From Megaleporinus macrocephalus (Eukaryota > Chordata > Actinopteri > Characiformes > Anostomidae), in the NCBI GenBank assembly GCA_021613375.1, contig CM038716.1, positions 17,615,524-17,679,523 on the forward strand: 64,000 nt of DNA. The letters run 5' to 3'. Position 1 is the stretch's first letter. Each line of letters begins with the position of its first letter. Below the pieces are notes generated by a model. That model did no database searches and was not told the origin of the DNA. It worked only from the letters and a program-made list of their open reading frames with translations. Both the position numbers and the translations under genes were made by a program. Of the stretch, positions 27,545-38,844 are shown one piece after another.

Positions 27545-27910
27545 GGATAGATTTTCACATCTCCAAAGTTCAGTCTTAGCATTTTCTGCTTGATCTAAAA
27601 TGTCCCAGACATATTCAGTAATGCTGGGGTCTGGACTTTCGTCTGTTTCCATTTCTAAGCAACAGCTTCTTAGCTGCTACACGGCTTCCTTTCATACTCA
27701 GAGTTGTCTTCTCACAGCTGGACAGAGGCACCTGTGGATTTTTCAGATCTGATGCAAAATCAGAGTAGAGTTTTTCTCCTCTCTATTGTGCTGTTTATCT
27801 TATGAGGACAGTTTCGATGGTCTATCAGGCACAGTTGTTTCCTTTGTATCTTTAAACCTAGTAAGTTTATTTTAACTAAAAATTGGGAAACTCCTTTTTT
27901 TCTTTTTTTC
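27545..27910 (+). mobile_element. Unassigned repeat family RF3, copy 1
   Basis: GTCTTCTCACAGCTGGACAG, GGCACCTGTGGATTTTTCAG and GACAGTTTCGATGGTCTATC recur in the same order at 61310-61440. Two copies in one window identify a dispersed repeat. It resembles non-coding interior of a Tc1/mariner-type element, but I cannot prove the class. Confidence 0.55.
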
Positions 27911-28753
27911 CTTCTTTCATCTAATCTCCACAGAAATACCTCCTGAAAAAATAAATAACTTAGCACTTAACGGCTGTTTTGACCTGAAAATAAATAAAGA
28001 AACTGAATACAGCACTGTAGCACTGCACACTGTGTCCCATCATTAAGGAGTCAGCCTTAAAAATGATAAGATCAATGTTTATGCAGTTGCACCAAACTTT
28101 AAAACTAGTTAATACATAATTAGGTTTAATATTTTTTTATTTGTTATTGGTTACTGTAGGTTAATTTCATGGATTTTCTAAGTTAAAAAAAGTTCATACG
28201 TCCTCTAAGGCTTTATATGAGGCGTTGCTACAACGTTTGCATTGAACAGTAATACAGCCCTAAACTGCACAGTGATCTGTGTAGAGGGTGGGTTCACTTA
28301 TTTCCAATCATTTAAAATTAAGCTATGCACCCCATCCATAGGCCAAAAAAAACAAAAAAAAAAACAGAGTGGACGGAGAGCAGAAGGCATGTGTAAGGAG
28401 TGATTCTGAGCGGAGAGATGGGAGAGAGGAGAAGAGGGCGAGTGTCCGAGGCTTTCTCTGATAAAAGGTTAAAGAATTGCCCTGCTTCGGTCCGGACACA
28501 CACAGACAGGTCATTACTTGGGGAAAGGGCGAGTTTATTAACAGTAAAAGGTTACTCAGCTCAGCGGGGCTGACAAATCACTCTATCCATCCATCCACAG
28601 GCTCAACTGTGATGAGAAGGCCAGAGCCTGCTTCTGGACTAAGCAGCTGCACAATTGCAGGCGCTAGATTCAGAAATGCCATAAGAATAGCAAGAAATGC
28701 CAAAGTGCCAGTAACCGCACTGACAAGAACAGAACAGAGGAGAGAGAATGTGG

Positions 28754-28811
<58 letters not shown>

Positions 28812-29454
28812 CTACACAGTGTGCTTAGTGCTGGTGTAACTATAAGCATGGCTCACAGACAAAAGAACAAAATGTTACTGCCCATCAAACTCTCAGATGG
28901 ACTCTCGGTGCATGGCTGCAGCTCTGTGCACCGCACTGGCTTCAATGCTACAATAACAAAAGATACAGAGGAAACAAAGCCCTCTGACAGATTTTAGCAC
29001 AGACTGTACTGTAACCTTTTAAACGAATGCAAAAAAGAGAGTCATTATGTGATTTGCCAGCTCTTTGTGCTATATACTGCTGCTGATATACTTTCTTAAA
29101 TACACAGAAATACTAACAAAGTATAAAGCAGCCGTTATATACTTATTTCAAATATTAAAGCACAAAAACAAATTAATCAGAGTAGCTTTTCAGCTGATAT
29201 CTGTGTTTATTACCAGCTGTCTAATAGACCCAAAGATGTCACAGGTGTCAAATTAGTAAATAAGGCCTTATTCTAGGAAAAACATTCAATAACTGCATGC
29301 TCTGCCTATGGTTAATTTTATACTAGCTATCACTTTTGTCTTCATAAAGGACTTAAATGTAATTCTATAATTCTATAGTAGGCTATGCAACTTGGGACAC
29401 CTGTACCGCATTGGTCTGACTATATTCACAGTTAAATAATCTGAGCTATAATCC
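27911..29454. other. Intronic sequence with a CA microsatellite
   Basis: No gene recognised outside the (CA)n tract at 28756-28808. Confidence 0.5.
28756..28808. repeat. (CA)n microsatellite
   Basis: About 26 perfect CA repeats. Confidence 0.96.
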
Positions 29455-29670
29455 AGCTCACCAGTCAATACACGGGGTCAAACTAAACAATAACAAACCC
29501 TTCTCAGTCCCAGGGCAGAAGGATTAATTAATTTATATCAAAATGTAAATTTAAAGCACGTCATTTACAAAATTACCACAGCTGCAATACAGCCTACAAC
29601 TTCTTTTTTTTAAATTAATGACTTAGAATGTATTTAATAACTGTAATAACTTAACTCTTCAATGACTCAT
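29455..29670 (+). repeat. Diverged direct repeat, copy 1
   Basis: CCCAGGGCAGAAGGATTAAT, ATTTAAAGCACGTCATTTAC, GCTGCAATACAGCCTACA and ACTGTAATAACTTAA recur in order at 31030-31240, about 1.57 kb downstream in the same orientation. It is either an old local duplication or two insertions of one dispersed element. Confidence 0.7.
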
Positions 29671-30740
29671 AATAAACCAGATACTCATAATAGCAATCAT
29701 CTGTTGACATCACCTGTTTGAATTGTTATCATTATTATTTTGTTTTTGACCTCATTACAAGTCCTAAATTGCCCCGTCCAACATATTTTGCAATACACTG
29801 CAGGCCTGAAATGCAGGAATGGATGTATATTAAACAATGAAATGACAATGACTTCACAAAACATGAAATATCTTAGGTTCATACCTTCCACAATGAAGTA
29901 CAAGTCAAAGTAAATGTAAGAAACACTGCTTTCCAACTTCTTCAGATTTAGGTTTGTAGAAAATGTCAGTCAAAGGCCTGTAAAACCACAATTACATTAT
30001 TCTTCTCTAAATCATTCAGTGCTAAATGTTCATTTCCTAAAATGAAAGTTGGGAATGTAAATCATGTTGAAGCTGGAGATCTTCAACTGAATTAAAATTG
30101 ACTTTCTAATATGTACTAATTTATACGATGGGAAAGTGTTGAATTAATCTGAAGGAATCACAGAAATACTGTGTCTTAGTAATAAAGTGTCTGAGAAAGC
30201 TTGAAAATATTCTGGAAACCAAGTGTGAAAAATGTACTAAATGTATTAAAAGGGACAGAGAGTCTTCAAAGCTACCAGACTCTGGCCATGCGAAAGAGAA
30301 AATCCAGCCAGCCCGGCTGAGCGTGCACTCCATGCTATTTGCAAGTGGACAGTTACAGGCTTGCACTGCAGGAAGGCAACACTTGGTAACATCAGTCACA
30401 AAGACACCTTAAGCTACGTTTAGATTGCTTGTATAAATGGCCCAGATTATATCTACTGCCCAAATCTGATTTCAGTGTTTGGTTGTTTATATTATCTTTT
30501 GAAATGTGACCTTTATTCCAGAAAACAGCAAAAACACATCACAACATTTTATATTCCTGTTATTTAGTTTGTTCTAAACACCAGCCTGTGTGACAAAAAC
30601 ATGTTTTTTTATTTTACGCTCTGTGTCAAGAACTTGAGGTAGAATAATATATATCAGACTGACTTTAGTCACAGAGAATTCAAAGAAAATGCATCTTAGT
30701 GTAACTTCACACTTTAAGTTACTCTATATGCTCGCAGCAT

Positions 30741-30795
30741 CTAGGGTTAGGGTGGGATTAGGGTTAGGGTTAGGGTTAGGGTTAGGGTGGGGTTG
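30741..30795 (+). repeat. Interstitial telomeric repeat (TTAGGG)n
   Basis: Six exact TTAGGG hexamers, four or more of them in tandem, are bordered by the variants CTAGGG and TTAGGGTGGGG. The tract is too short to be a telomere and lies inside DPH1 intron 2. Short blocks like this are usually left by repair of a double-strand break with telomerase involvement. Confidence 0.93.
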
Positions 30796-31029
30796 CGTCA
30801 ATGGTTCATTCTGTAACATGACTCTTTTGACAAAAAGCAGCAAACAGATGTGCTGTTCTGCAAACCTGCATGCAGAGAAATGATGCATGGAATTGCGCAA
30901 TCGATCTACAGTTCAGATGGAATGCTTGTGTGTAAAAGCAGCATGTTTATAATAATCCCCTCCAGAAATGAGCCCAGAATCACTCCTTTATTTCACTTGT
31001 TAAATAAATTGTGCTTTACGATATTCAGA

Positions 31030-31240
31030 AGTACATAATCTGAGGGTCCAACTGCACAAAACCTTTCCCCGGCCCCAGGGCAGAAGGATTCATTGATTTA
31101 TATTAAAATACCAATTTAAAAGCATGCAATTTACAAATCACTAGAGCTGCAACATTAAATACAGCCTACATCTTTTTTTTACCTAATAACCTAGAATTTT
31201 TTAAATAACTGCAATAACTTAATCACTCCTAGAATCACTC
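31030..31240 (+). repeat. Diverged direct repeat, copy 2
   Basis: Partner of 29455-29670: CCCAGGGCAGAAGGATTCAT, AAGCATGCAATTTACAAATC, GCTGCAAC, ATACAGCCTACATC and ACTGCAATAACTTAAT in the same order, with base changes and small indels. Confidence 0.7.
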
Positions 31241-32487
31241 CTGGGTGAGGACTAAAGCATTTGGGAAAGCTGTGAAATTTAATTTACTATGTGTAGTTAA
31301 AATGTCCGTCTTGTTTTTACTTGTGCCAAATAATAATAAAAAAATTCTATTAAACAAATCAATTAAAATTTCACTTATTGTTTTGTGACAGTCAATCATG
31401 ATCAGTTAATCCTTTGGTTGAATGTAACTTGATCGATGTAAACTGAGGCCTAGTTTCCAAACCTAAATGGACAATAGATATTCATTCAATCTCAACTACA
31501 AGTAATAAGTAGCCTTTCGCATAAAGCTGTGCATGACTGCTGTCTCCGGAGATCCAACTAGACCACATATTGGCCTTAAAATGTAATTAAAAATAAAGAG
31601 TAATTTATTTTTTAACTGATGTGTATTAGTCACTGCATCAGGCGGGTATTGTTACAATGTTACGATGCGAGTGTAATGATGTTGAAGTCTCAGAGCAGCA
31701 TAAACATTAAGTAGCAAATTGGGCAGCGAGGCAAAGGAGGAGGAGCAAGAGACAGGAGAAAAAAAAGTGGTGCCGAGTCAATAAGTGGCTTTTTGCCTTG
31801 TGTATCCAGGGAGACAGGAGACTTAACACAACAACAGACCAGCATATATACCCTGCAGAGAAGTGAGAAAGGACCAGGCACTCTCTACAAACCTCCTGCG
31901 AACACATCCCCCACATCAAACACCTGTTACTGCTGTTCTTCACATCAGAGGAAGCTTGAAATCTGTCATTCTGCACCGTGTTATCAAGATAACACATTAG
32001 TGCAAATTCAGGGCGTGCAGGTTTGAACTTCACTGTGTCCAATGCATTTAAAGCATGGCACATTTTTAAGCATTCTAAATTCACCTTCACATCCCTCTGT
32101 TTACTATTCTCTCAGAATGTGTGTTAGTGTGTTACGGCTGCTGTATTCCACTCGCTGCCTAAGAATGATAGCGGTTCATGCTGGGCTCTGGACCTCCTGG
32201 ACTCGCGCTCATCAGAGAGAGTGATGCAAAGCTGCTAAGGAAGGCAGTCAAGCTTATAGGCATGGAATACTGAAGTGATGGAGTCATAGCTGAAATGTCT
32301 CCTCACTTCCCCTACAAGATATTAAACTGAATCAAGCTGAACAAGGCACGGTTAATGAAGCTGAAAGAATGGTATTACATGTCTGAGGATTTAAAAAGAC
32401 TTTTTTTGTGAAACAGCAACTCAAGAAGTTCACTTTTAACAGTTTTTACATATAAATTATAAAAAGTAGCACCTGAGAACTACACAG
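31241..32487. other. Intronic sequence, nothing recognised
   Basis: No gene, RNA or mobile element recognised. Confidence 0.5.
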
Positions 32488-32534
32488 ATGAGCCATAACA
32501 TTAAAACCAGCTCCATATAGCTACACACATTATC

Positions 32535-32539
<5 letters not shown>

Positions 32540-32615
<76 letters not shown>
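32540..32615. repeat. (TA)n microsatellite at the Tc1 insertion site
   Basis: About 76 bp of alternating TA immediately 5' of the Tc1 end. A short TA run continues after its 3' end (34223-34232). Confidence 0.95.
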
Positions 32616-32618
<3 letters not shown>

Positions 32619-34222
32619 TGCCCTCCATAATTATTGGCACCCCTGGTTAAGATGTGTCAAAAGCCTTAAAATAAATTCAGTTTTTATTGTGGAAACATAC
32701 TGTCACACTGAAAAGTGTAGAAAAATGTAACCTTTAACTCAAGTAGAGTTTTAGGGGGAAAATAAAATCCCTGACTAAGAAATAATATTTCTTCATAAAA
32801 TCACCTGTTCCACAATTATTGGCACCCCTAACAATTCTTAGGAAATAAATGTAATTAAAGAATTTCTGTCACTTCTACAGTAGTTTACGAAGTTAATCAA
32901 AGTATGTAGGAACATTTAATTAGCAATTCACAACTTCCTGTTTCCCTGGGGTATAATTATGACGTGACACAGAGGCCATTTCTCTTCAACATGGGAAAGA
33001 CAAAGGAACATAGCATTCAAGTAAGGCAGATGTGTGTTGACCTTCACAGGTCAGGCAATGGCTACAAGAAAATAGCCACTCGCCTACACCTGTCCGTATC
33101 TACTGTCAGAGGAATTATTAAGAAGTTTAAAACAACTGGAACAGTGGTAAACAAGTCTGGACGAGGACGCAAGTTTATTTTGCCACCACGCACAGTGAGG
33201 AGGATGATAAGAGAAATAAAAAGTTCTCCAAAGCTCACTGTTACAGAACTGCAACAAATGGTAGCATCTTGGGGTCACGAAGTCTCCAAAACAACCATCA
33301 GACGCTATCTACACGCCAACAAGCTGTTTGGGAGGCATGCACGGAAAAAACCTTTTCTCACTCACAATCATAAACGTAAACGTTTGGAGTTTGCTAAGCA
33401 GTACTGGAACTTCAACTGGGACCGTGTGCTTTGGTCAGATGAAACAAAGATAGAGCTTTTTGGCAACAAATGCTGTAAGTGGGTCTGGCGTAACACAAGA
33501 GCTGAGTATGCAGAAAAGCACCTCATGCCCACTGTGAAATACGGGGGAGGATCAGTGATGCTGTGGGCCTGCTTTTCCTCCAAAGGCCCAGGGAACCTTG
33601 TTAGGGTGCATGGCATCATGAATGCTTTGAAATACCAGGACATTTTAAAACAAAATCTGGTGGCTTCTGCCCGAAAGCTGAAGATGGGTCGTCACTGGGT
33701 CTTTCAGCAAGATAATGACCCTAAACATATGGCAAGATCTACACAGAAATGGTTGACCACACACAGAATCAAGCTCCTCCCATGGCCATCTCAGTCCCCA
33801 GACCTTAACCCCATTGAAAACCTGTGGGGTGAGCTGAAGAGGAGAGTGCAGAGGAGAGGACCCAGGTCGCTGGATGATTTAGAGAGATTGTGCAAAGAGG
33901 AATGGTCGAAGATACCTCTTTCTGTGTTCTCCCATCTTGTGAAACATTATAGGAGAAGATTAGGTGCTGTTTTGTTGGCAAAGGGGGGTTGTACAAAGTA
34001 TTAACATCAGGGGTGCTAATAATTGTGGCACACATTATTTGATGTTAAACAATTATTTCTTAATGTGGGATTTTTTTCCTACTGAATAAATGCACTTGAG
34101 ATAAAGGTTGGATTTTGCTCTTTTTTCCATCGTGGTCCTATATTATTTAAAAAAACCCTCAATTTATTAGAAGCTAAAGAACACATCTTAACCAGGGGTG
34201 CCAATAATTATGGAGGGCACTG
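32616..34222 (+). mobile_element. Structurally intact Tc1-like transposon with IR/DR termini
   Basis: A 1,607-bp element is flanked by TA on both sides (32614-32615 and 34223-34224). The terminal 42 bases, from CAGTGCCCTCC to GATGTGT, are perfectly inverted at the two ends. Each end also holds an inner copy of the binding-site-like direct repeat: CACAATTATTGGCACCCCTA at about 32811 and the inverse CAGGGGTGCTAATAATTGTG at about 34008. This gives the IR/DR arrangement of Sleeping Beauty-type elements. It contains one open transposase gene. Perfect ends plus an unbroken gene suggest recent insertion and possible activity. Confidence 0.93.
32991..34004 (+). CDS. Tc1-like transposase, intact, 337 aa
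   Basis: This enzyme cuts the element out at its inverted repeats and joins it to a TA target in the nucleus. I start at the ATG at 32991 (MGKTKEHS), because the frame upstream opens only with a GTG. Residues 1-110 form the paired-type DNA-binding region: two helix-turn-helix units joined by a GRGRKF AT-hook-like motif near residues 57-62, with basic nuclear-import-like stretches (ARKKP near 118). The catalytic core has D150 in WSDETKIELFG, D241 in QQDNDPKH and E276 in NPIENLW. The 34 residues between the last two give the DD34E signature. A glycine-rich loop (KYGGGSVMLW) sits near 183. Length is typical of the family (about 340). There are no stops or frameshifts and the protein ends in the usual TKY. 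Confidence 0.95.
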   Translation: MGKTKEHSIQVRQMCVDLHRSGNGYKKIATRLHLSVSTVRGIIKKFKTTGTVVNKSGRGRKFILPPRTVRRMIREIKSSPKLTVTELQQMVASWGHEVSKTTIRRYLHANKLFGRHARKKPFLTHNHKRKRLEFAKQYWNFNWDRVLWSDETKIELFGNKCCKWVWRNTRAEYAEKHLMPTVKYGGGSVMLWACFSSKGPGNLVRVHGIMNALKYQDILKQNLVASARKLKMGRHWVFQQDNDPKHMARSTQKWLTTHRIKLLPWPSQSPDLNPIENLWGELKRRVQRRGPRSLDDLERLCKEEWSKIPLSVFSHLVKHYRRRLGAVLLAKGGCTKY

Positions 34223-34871
34223 TATATATATACAGACTGTAGCCCATCTGATTGTTTATCCTCCTTTACCTTGTTCTTTAATGGTCAGGACTGCCACAGG
34301 ACCACCAAAGAGCAAGTACTGTTAGGGAGCTGGATCATTCTCAGCACTGCGGTGACACTGATGTGGTGGTAGTGTGTGTAGATCAGACAAAGCAGTGCTG
34401 AGAACAGGCCACGGACCAGCAACATTCAGCCAATAGCGCCCTGTGGGCAGCATCCTGTGACCACTGATGAAGGACTAGAGAATGACCAACGCAAACTCTG
34501 CAGTAACATATCAGTTACCGTCTCGGACTTTACATCTACATGGTGAACCAGCAAGGTAGGCATGTCTAATAGAGTGGACACAGTGTTTAATAACCCTGAT
34601 CTACACTTACCAGCACAACACACACTAACACACTACCACGTCAGTGTCACTGCGGTGCTGAGAATGATCCACCACCCAATTAATATCTGCTCTGTGGTGG
34701 TCCTTTGGGGGTCATCGAAGAACAGTGTGAAAGGAGACTAACAAAGTATACAGAGAAACAGACGAACTACAATCTGTAAGTGTAGAACTACAAAGTGCAC
34801 CCGTATTGTAAATGGAGTGGATGGACAACATGTGTAGCTACAGGGAGATGGTTTTAATGTGATGGCTGATC

Positions 34872-35504
34872 GGTATATTTTTTTAATACTATTTAATATT
34901 TTAACACAAGCAGAGCCTACTTTGTGATTTGATGTTTAAAAATAATCATAGCACTTCTTCTGCTCTTCTGAAATTACAGCTAAGCAGAGCAGTAGCATTT
35001 CAAAACCATCATGCATTGCTGTAATAAGTTCAGATCTTGGGTTAGTGGTCTAATTGTTAAAATTCGGTACAGCAATTCTATATTCTGCAAGATTATACTA
35101 ACAACCCATCAATACATAACATATTGAAAGAGCAGTGTGTAATATGTATTAGCAGATCAATCTAGCATATATAACATCCTTCATATCTACAAGAGAACGG
35201 GTCATCTTTCAACACAGGCTGCCATGTAGAGCCACGATGTTGCTCCAGTAGCCTCCAACAAACAAACCACACACTGACTGTAGAACAGCTTTCACATTTC
35301 ACACTCCTACAATAAGGCTACAGCTCAAATTTGGTGGTGCTATATCACTGGTTGGAGGATGCAGGAAGAAGAAGAATCCTGGGCAAAATGTCCAACTGTT
35401 GTGTCCAATAGTTATCGGCAGCTCTGTGCATAAAACTCCAGGCAGGATATACAGAGTTTAAATCTCTTTTTCAAAAACACCGAAATACTAAAAATACTGA
35501 AGTC
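34872..35504. other. Intronic sequence, nothing recognised
   Basis: No gene or element recognised. The last eight bases (CTGAAGTC, 35497-35504) are the left target duplication of the next element. Confidence 0.5.
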
Positions 35505-36618
35505 TAGTGATGCAGCTATTATTTTAGTAATCGAGTATTCTATCAATTATTCCATCGATTAATCGAGTAATCGGATAATATATATTGTTTTAATTAAAGA
35601 GCAATAGTAAACATAAGACAAAATAAGAAAAGGTTTCTTAACATTTTATTGCTTAAATTGCATATAGTACAGTTTTAAAGAAAACATTTTAATAATTACT
35701 ATTACTGAAATGTATTACAAGACCTATGCATCATACTATAAGTTCAAAAGACTGCCTACTGTACACTCAGTTACTATGCAGAAGCTTGTCCTATACTTGC
35801 TGACCCACTTACTGCAAACAAACTAAACTGAATATTCTCGCTGTACTGGATTTGGTACATTTTAAGCTCCAAATTTCTACAAACACCACCTGATATTTAA
35901 TTTGATGTGTATTTTACGCATCACTGTGAGGGAAGAGGGTGTGTGAGGGGTGTATGTTATTGCGAGTGTGTGTAACCATAACATACATGCTTTACTAGCC
36001 TTCATCTCAACTCGCCATCACACAGACTTAAGTTAAAAGTTATCGTGACTGTGTGTTCGCTCTGTGGACTGGACTAGTAGACTGAATTGCTTTCTGCTCA
36101 GATGCTGAGACACTGATGTCATGCTCGGCTAGGGGTTACCGTAACACTCAGACTCAATATCAGTTTACTGGGAAAGCTCAGTTGCTTGCTTTCTGAAGTT
36201 AGCTTCTTATTAGAATACCTCGTTCCACCTTAAATGGTATAGAAGTTACATTCTGGCACCTGTGACTGCTGCGTCAGGTGGAAAGGCGGAATTCACATAA
36301 GAAGCTAACTTCAGCCACGTCTTCTTTCAAGTTTACTCTCAGTAACGGCTCCATCGGCTAGTTCAGTTTTACAGTAGACTTTGGACACTGTGTATGGTTG
36401 TCTCTGACCCGTCTCTTCAGTTCGTCTCTGCTTATTTTATCTCTCTTTCTCTATTTTGCAATCCGCGCCATCAAATCATGTTTTCTTCATGTCACCTGGC
36501 AACACCGTAAGCTGTGTATGTTCGTATGGATTAAATGAATCTTCGAGGCAAAGAATTTGCTTCGATGATTTTTTGTAATCGAGTTACGCAAATTTCTCAA
36601 GGAATCGTTTCAGCCCTA
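35505..36618. mobile_element. Non-autonomous hAT-type element, copy 1
   Basis: A 1,114-bp element starts TAGTGATGCAGCTATTATTT and ends CGTTTCAGCCCTA, imperfect inverted ends of the TAGGGCTGAAACGATT kind. It is flanked by a perfect 8-bp direct repeat CTGAAGTC (35497-35504 and 36619-36626), as hAT transposition produces. Subterminal TAATCGAGTA/TTGTAATCGAGTT motifs are typical of hAT MITE-like families in fish. No transposase frame is present. An internal perfect 18-bp palindrome (36193-36210 with 36297-36314) lies in the middle. Copy 2 is at 37806. Confidence 0.88.
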
Positions 36619-36690
36619 CTGAAGTCAGCTTCTTATTTGCCAGAAACTTGCTCAGATCCACCTTAAGTGAGGGAGCAACAATAAGAAGCT
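36619..36690. repeat. Short stem-loop related to the hAT interior
   Basis: AGCTTCTTAT (36627-36636) is perfectly inverted as ATAAGAAGCT at 36681-36690, with CCACCTTAA between. The same ingredients, in the same order, form the larger palindrome inside the neighbouring hAT element, so this may be a separate small foldback element into which the hAT inserted. Confidence 0.5.
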
Positions 36691-37797
36691 AAATCTATAC
36701 TGAATTAATATTATAAACTAAATAAATCAAATTGCTAGAACATCACTGCTGGCTTACCATTTTATGTTGTGAGAAGTTTAAGAATCCATATTTCATCCAT
36801 ATTTTGGTAAATGGAGGATACAACTTATTATTAAACCCAAAAAGTACAAGGAAAAGCAAAGCAGAGTGAAACAAGTTAAAACTTCAAGAAGCAAAACGAA
36901 ATCAGGACAGGCACTAAAGCTACAGCAGAAAGCCTGACGGCCACTATAGGTTCTAAAGAAGGGAGGAGTGACGAGGGGTTTCAGTTGGTTAGAATACGCC
37001 ACACCATCGCTAGAGGAAGCTTCCAGAAGAGTTTCATGTCGCGCTCAAAGCTGGTGACACATCAGCATGTATTTTTACCTGCAGCAGCTTCACAGCGACT
37101 CAGTAGAGAAGCCTGCTATAGAGCTGCCGGGCCGTTTTCAGTAGTTTAACATCCCATTAATTAGTCTGAAGTTCATATTCAGTCAGTGACAAATCAAGAA
37201 CTTACAAAAGGCTGAGAGAAACTCTTTCTCAGTAAATTGGTCGCATCCTTTGAAATTCCAGAGCGGTATTATCTGCTCCACTGTCACTTCATAATTGCGC
37301 AGATAGTTAATCTGAGGATCAGTTCTAATCAGTTCCTGAAGACATAATCAATAGAAGAGCTCTCTTAGCAATATCCACCTGAATACCAGAGGGAAACAGT
37401 TTGTGGCTGGTTCATTTGCTGCTATGTGTTTCATGAATTTAACCCTTTTGTTACCATCTAAAACTTAATAATGAAACAAGAGTGATACTGCTATTAAAAA
37501 CTTGATTCCAACAACTAAAAAAGAGTTTCCCTCACTAAAGTCTATCAATACTATTGATCTTGCTACAATTGATTTTGCCAACTTTAGCAGTTTATCTGAT
37601 GTGTCCTTTTGGCCATTTGAGTAATTCCTCCCTCCTCTGAACTGAACTCATTATGCCTGCCTTTCTTCTACATTCACCATTTACTACATTAATTTAAAAA
37701 ATGTTTTTAAACATCCTGCCTCTGGAAAATCACCCAAAACCTGCAGTAGCTTTCAAAAGTTCATCCTACTATCAGGACACATCAGAAGGGGGTCTTT
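36691..37797. other. Intronic sequence, nothing recognised
   Basis: No gene, RNA or mobile element recognised. Confidence 0.5.
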
Positions 37798-38331
37798 GTT
37801 TAAACTATGGATGCAGCTATCAATTATTTTAGTAATCAAGTATTCTATTGATTATTACCGGTTATATCGATTATCATACCATAGTTCACAGGACTGGCTT
37901 CTGTACACATTTACTATACGGAAGCTTGTACTACACTTGCTGACCCACTTACTGCAAACAAACTAAACTGAATATTCTCGCTGTCCTAGATTTGGTGCAT
38001 TTTAGGCTCCAAATTGCAACAAACACCACCTGATATTTAGTTGGCTGTGTATTTTATGCATCACTGTGAGGGAAAAGGATGTCTGAGGGGTGTATGTTCT
38101 TTTAAGTGTGTGTGTTTATAACTATGATCAAAACGATAATGGGAATGATGCAAAGCTAAGATCATTTACGGACATAACTCGCCATCACACGGAGTTATTT
38201 TCTTAACTAGTCATTACATATAACCATAACTAACATACATGCTTTACTAGCCTTCATCTCAACTCGCATTCACACAGATTTAAGCTAAATATTATTGTTA
38301 CTATCATATTATCATCATAATATCATTGCTA

Positions 38332-38600
38332 GGGGCAGTCGTGGCCTGAAGGTTAGGGATCCGGCCTTGTGACCGGAAGGTCACCGGTTCGATCCCCGGG
38401 ACCGGCAAGTCATGACTGTAGTGCCCTTGAGCAAGGCACCTAACCCCAACTGCTCCCCGGGCGCCGTGGATAAGGGCTGCCCACCGCTCCGGGCACGTGT
38501 GCTCACCGCCCCCTAGTGTGTATGTTCACTAGTGTGTGTATATGTGGGTGTTTCACTGCACGGATGGGTTAAATGCGGAGGTCAAATTCCGCTGTGTGTA
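38332..38600 (+). mobile_element. tRNA-derived SINE with V-SINE-like core
   Basis: Begins GGGGCAGTCGTGGCCTGAAG with an A-box-like segment and has a strong B box GGTTCGATCCC at 38386-38396. Next comes GCCCTTGAGCAAGGCACCTA, which I recognise as close to the conserved central segment of V-SINEs, then a GGGTTAAATGCGGAGGTCAA tail region. The pol III promoter appears intact. It is inserted in hAT copy 2, so it is younger than that element. The exact 3' end is uncertain. Confidence 0.85.
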
Positions 38601-38844
38601 AACACATGTGGCTAATCGTAGTTCTACGTTCTACGTTCTGTGGACTGGACGTGTAGACTGAAACACGTGCTCGGCTAGAAGTCTATCAGTTTACTGTGAA
38701 AGCTCAGTTGCTTGCTTTCTGAAGTTAGCTTCTTATTTGAATTCCCCGTTCCACCTTAAATGGTGAAGAAGTGACATTCTGGCACCTGTAACTGCTGTTA
38801 CAGGTGGCAACACCGTAGGCGCACGCTACAGTAAAAGTGTTGTC

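Larger units (their letters stand above)
32488..34871. mobile_element. Palindromic foldback (MITE-like) element, interrupted by Tc1
   Basis: The left end GATGAGCCATAACATTAAAA (32488) and right end TTTTAATGTGATGGCTGATC (34848-34867) are inverted copies. With the Tc1 element (32616-34222) and the expanded TA tract removed, the remaining 0.7 kb folds on itself over most of its length: ATTCTCAGCACTGCGGTGAC (34336) pairs with its inverse at 34644-34664, GTAGATCAGAC with a matching block near 34600, and CAGACTGTAG with CTACAATCTG near 34770. Related partial copies lie at 23145, 27425 and 43935. This is a non-autonomous DNA element of unassigned superfamily. Confidence 0.75.

Noticed and set aside
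28477..28839. A 120-codon frame ending in a TH repeat
   Set aside because: Its C-terminal part is the CA microsatellite. No splice, homology or initiation support.
31707..32090. A 127-codon minus-strand frame
   Set aside because: No recognisable domain, and overlapping frames on the other strand are equally long. Treated as chance.
32964..32990. A transposase start nine codons earlier
   Set aside because: That frame opens with GTG. The first ATG (32991) gives the MGKTKE start typical of the family.
38332..38410. A functional tRNA gene
   Set aside because: The B box and tRNA-like head are followed by a SINE core and tail rather than a mature tRNA 3' half.
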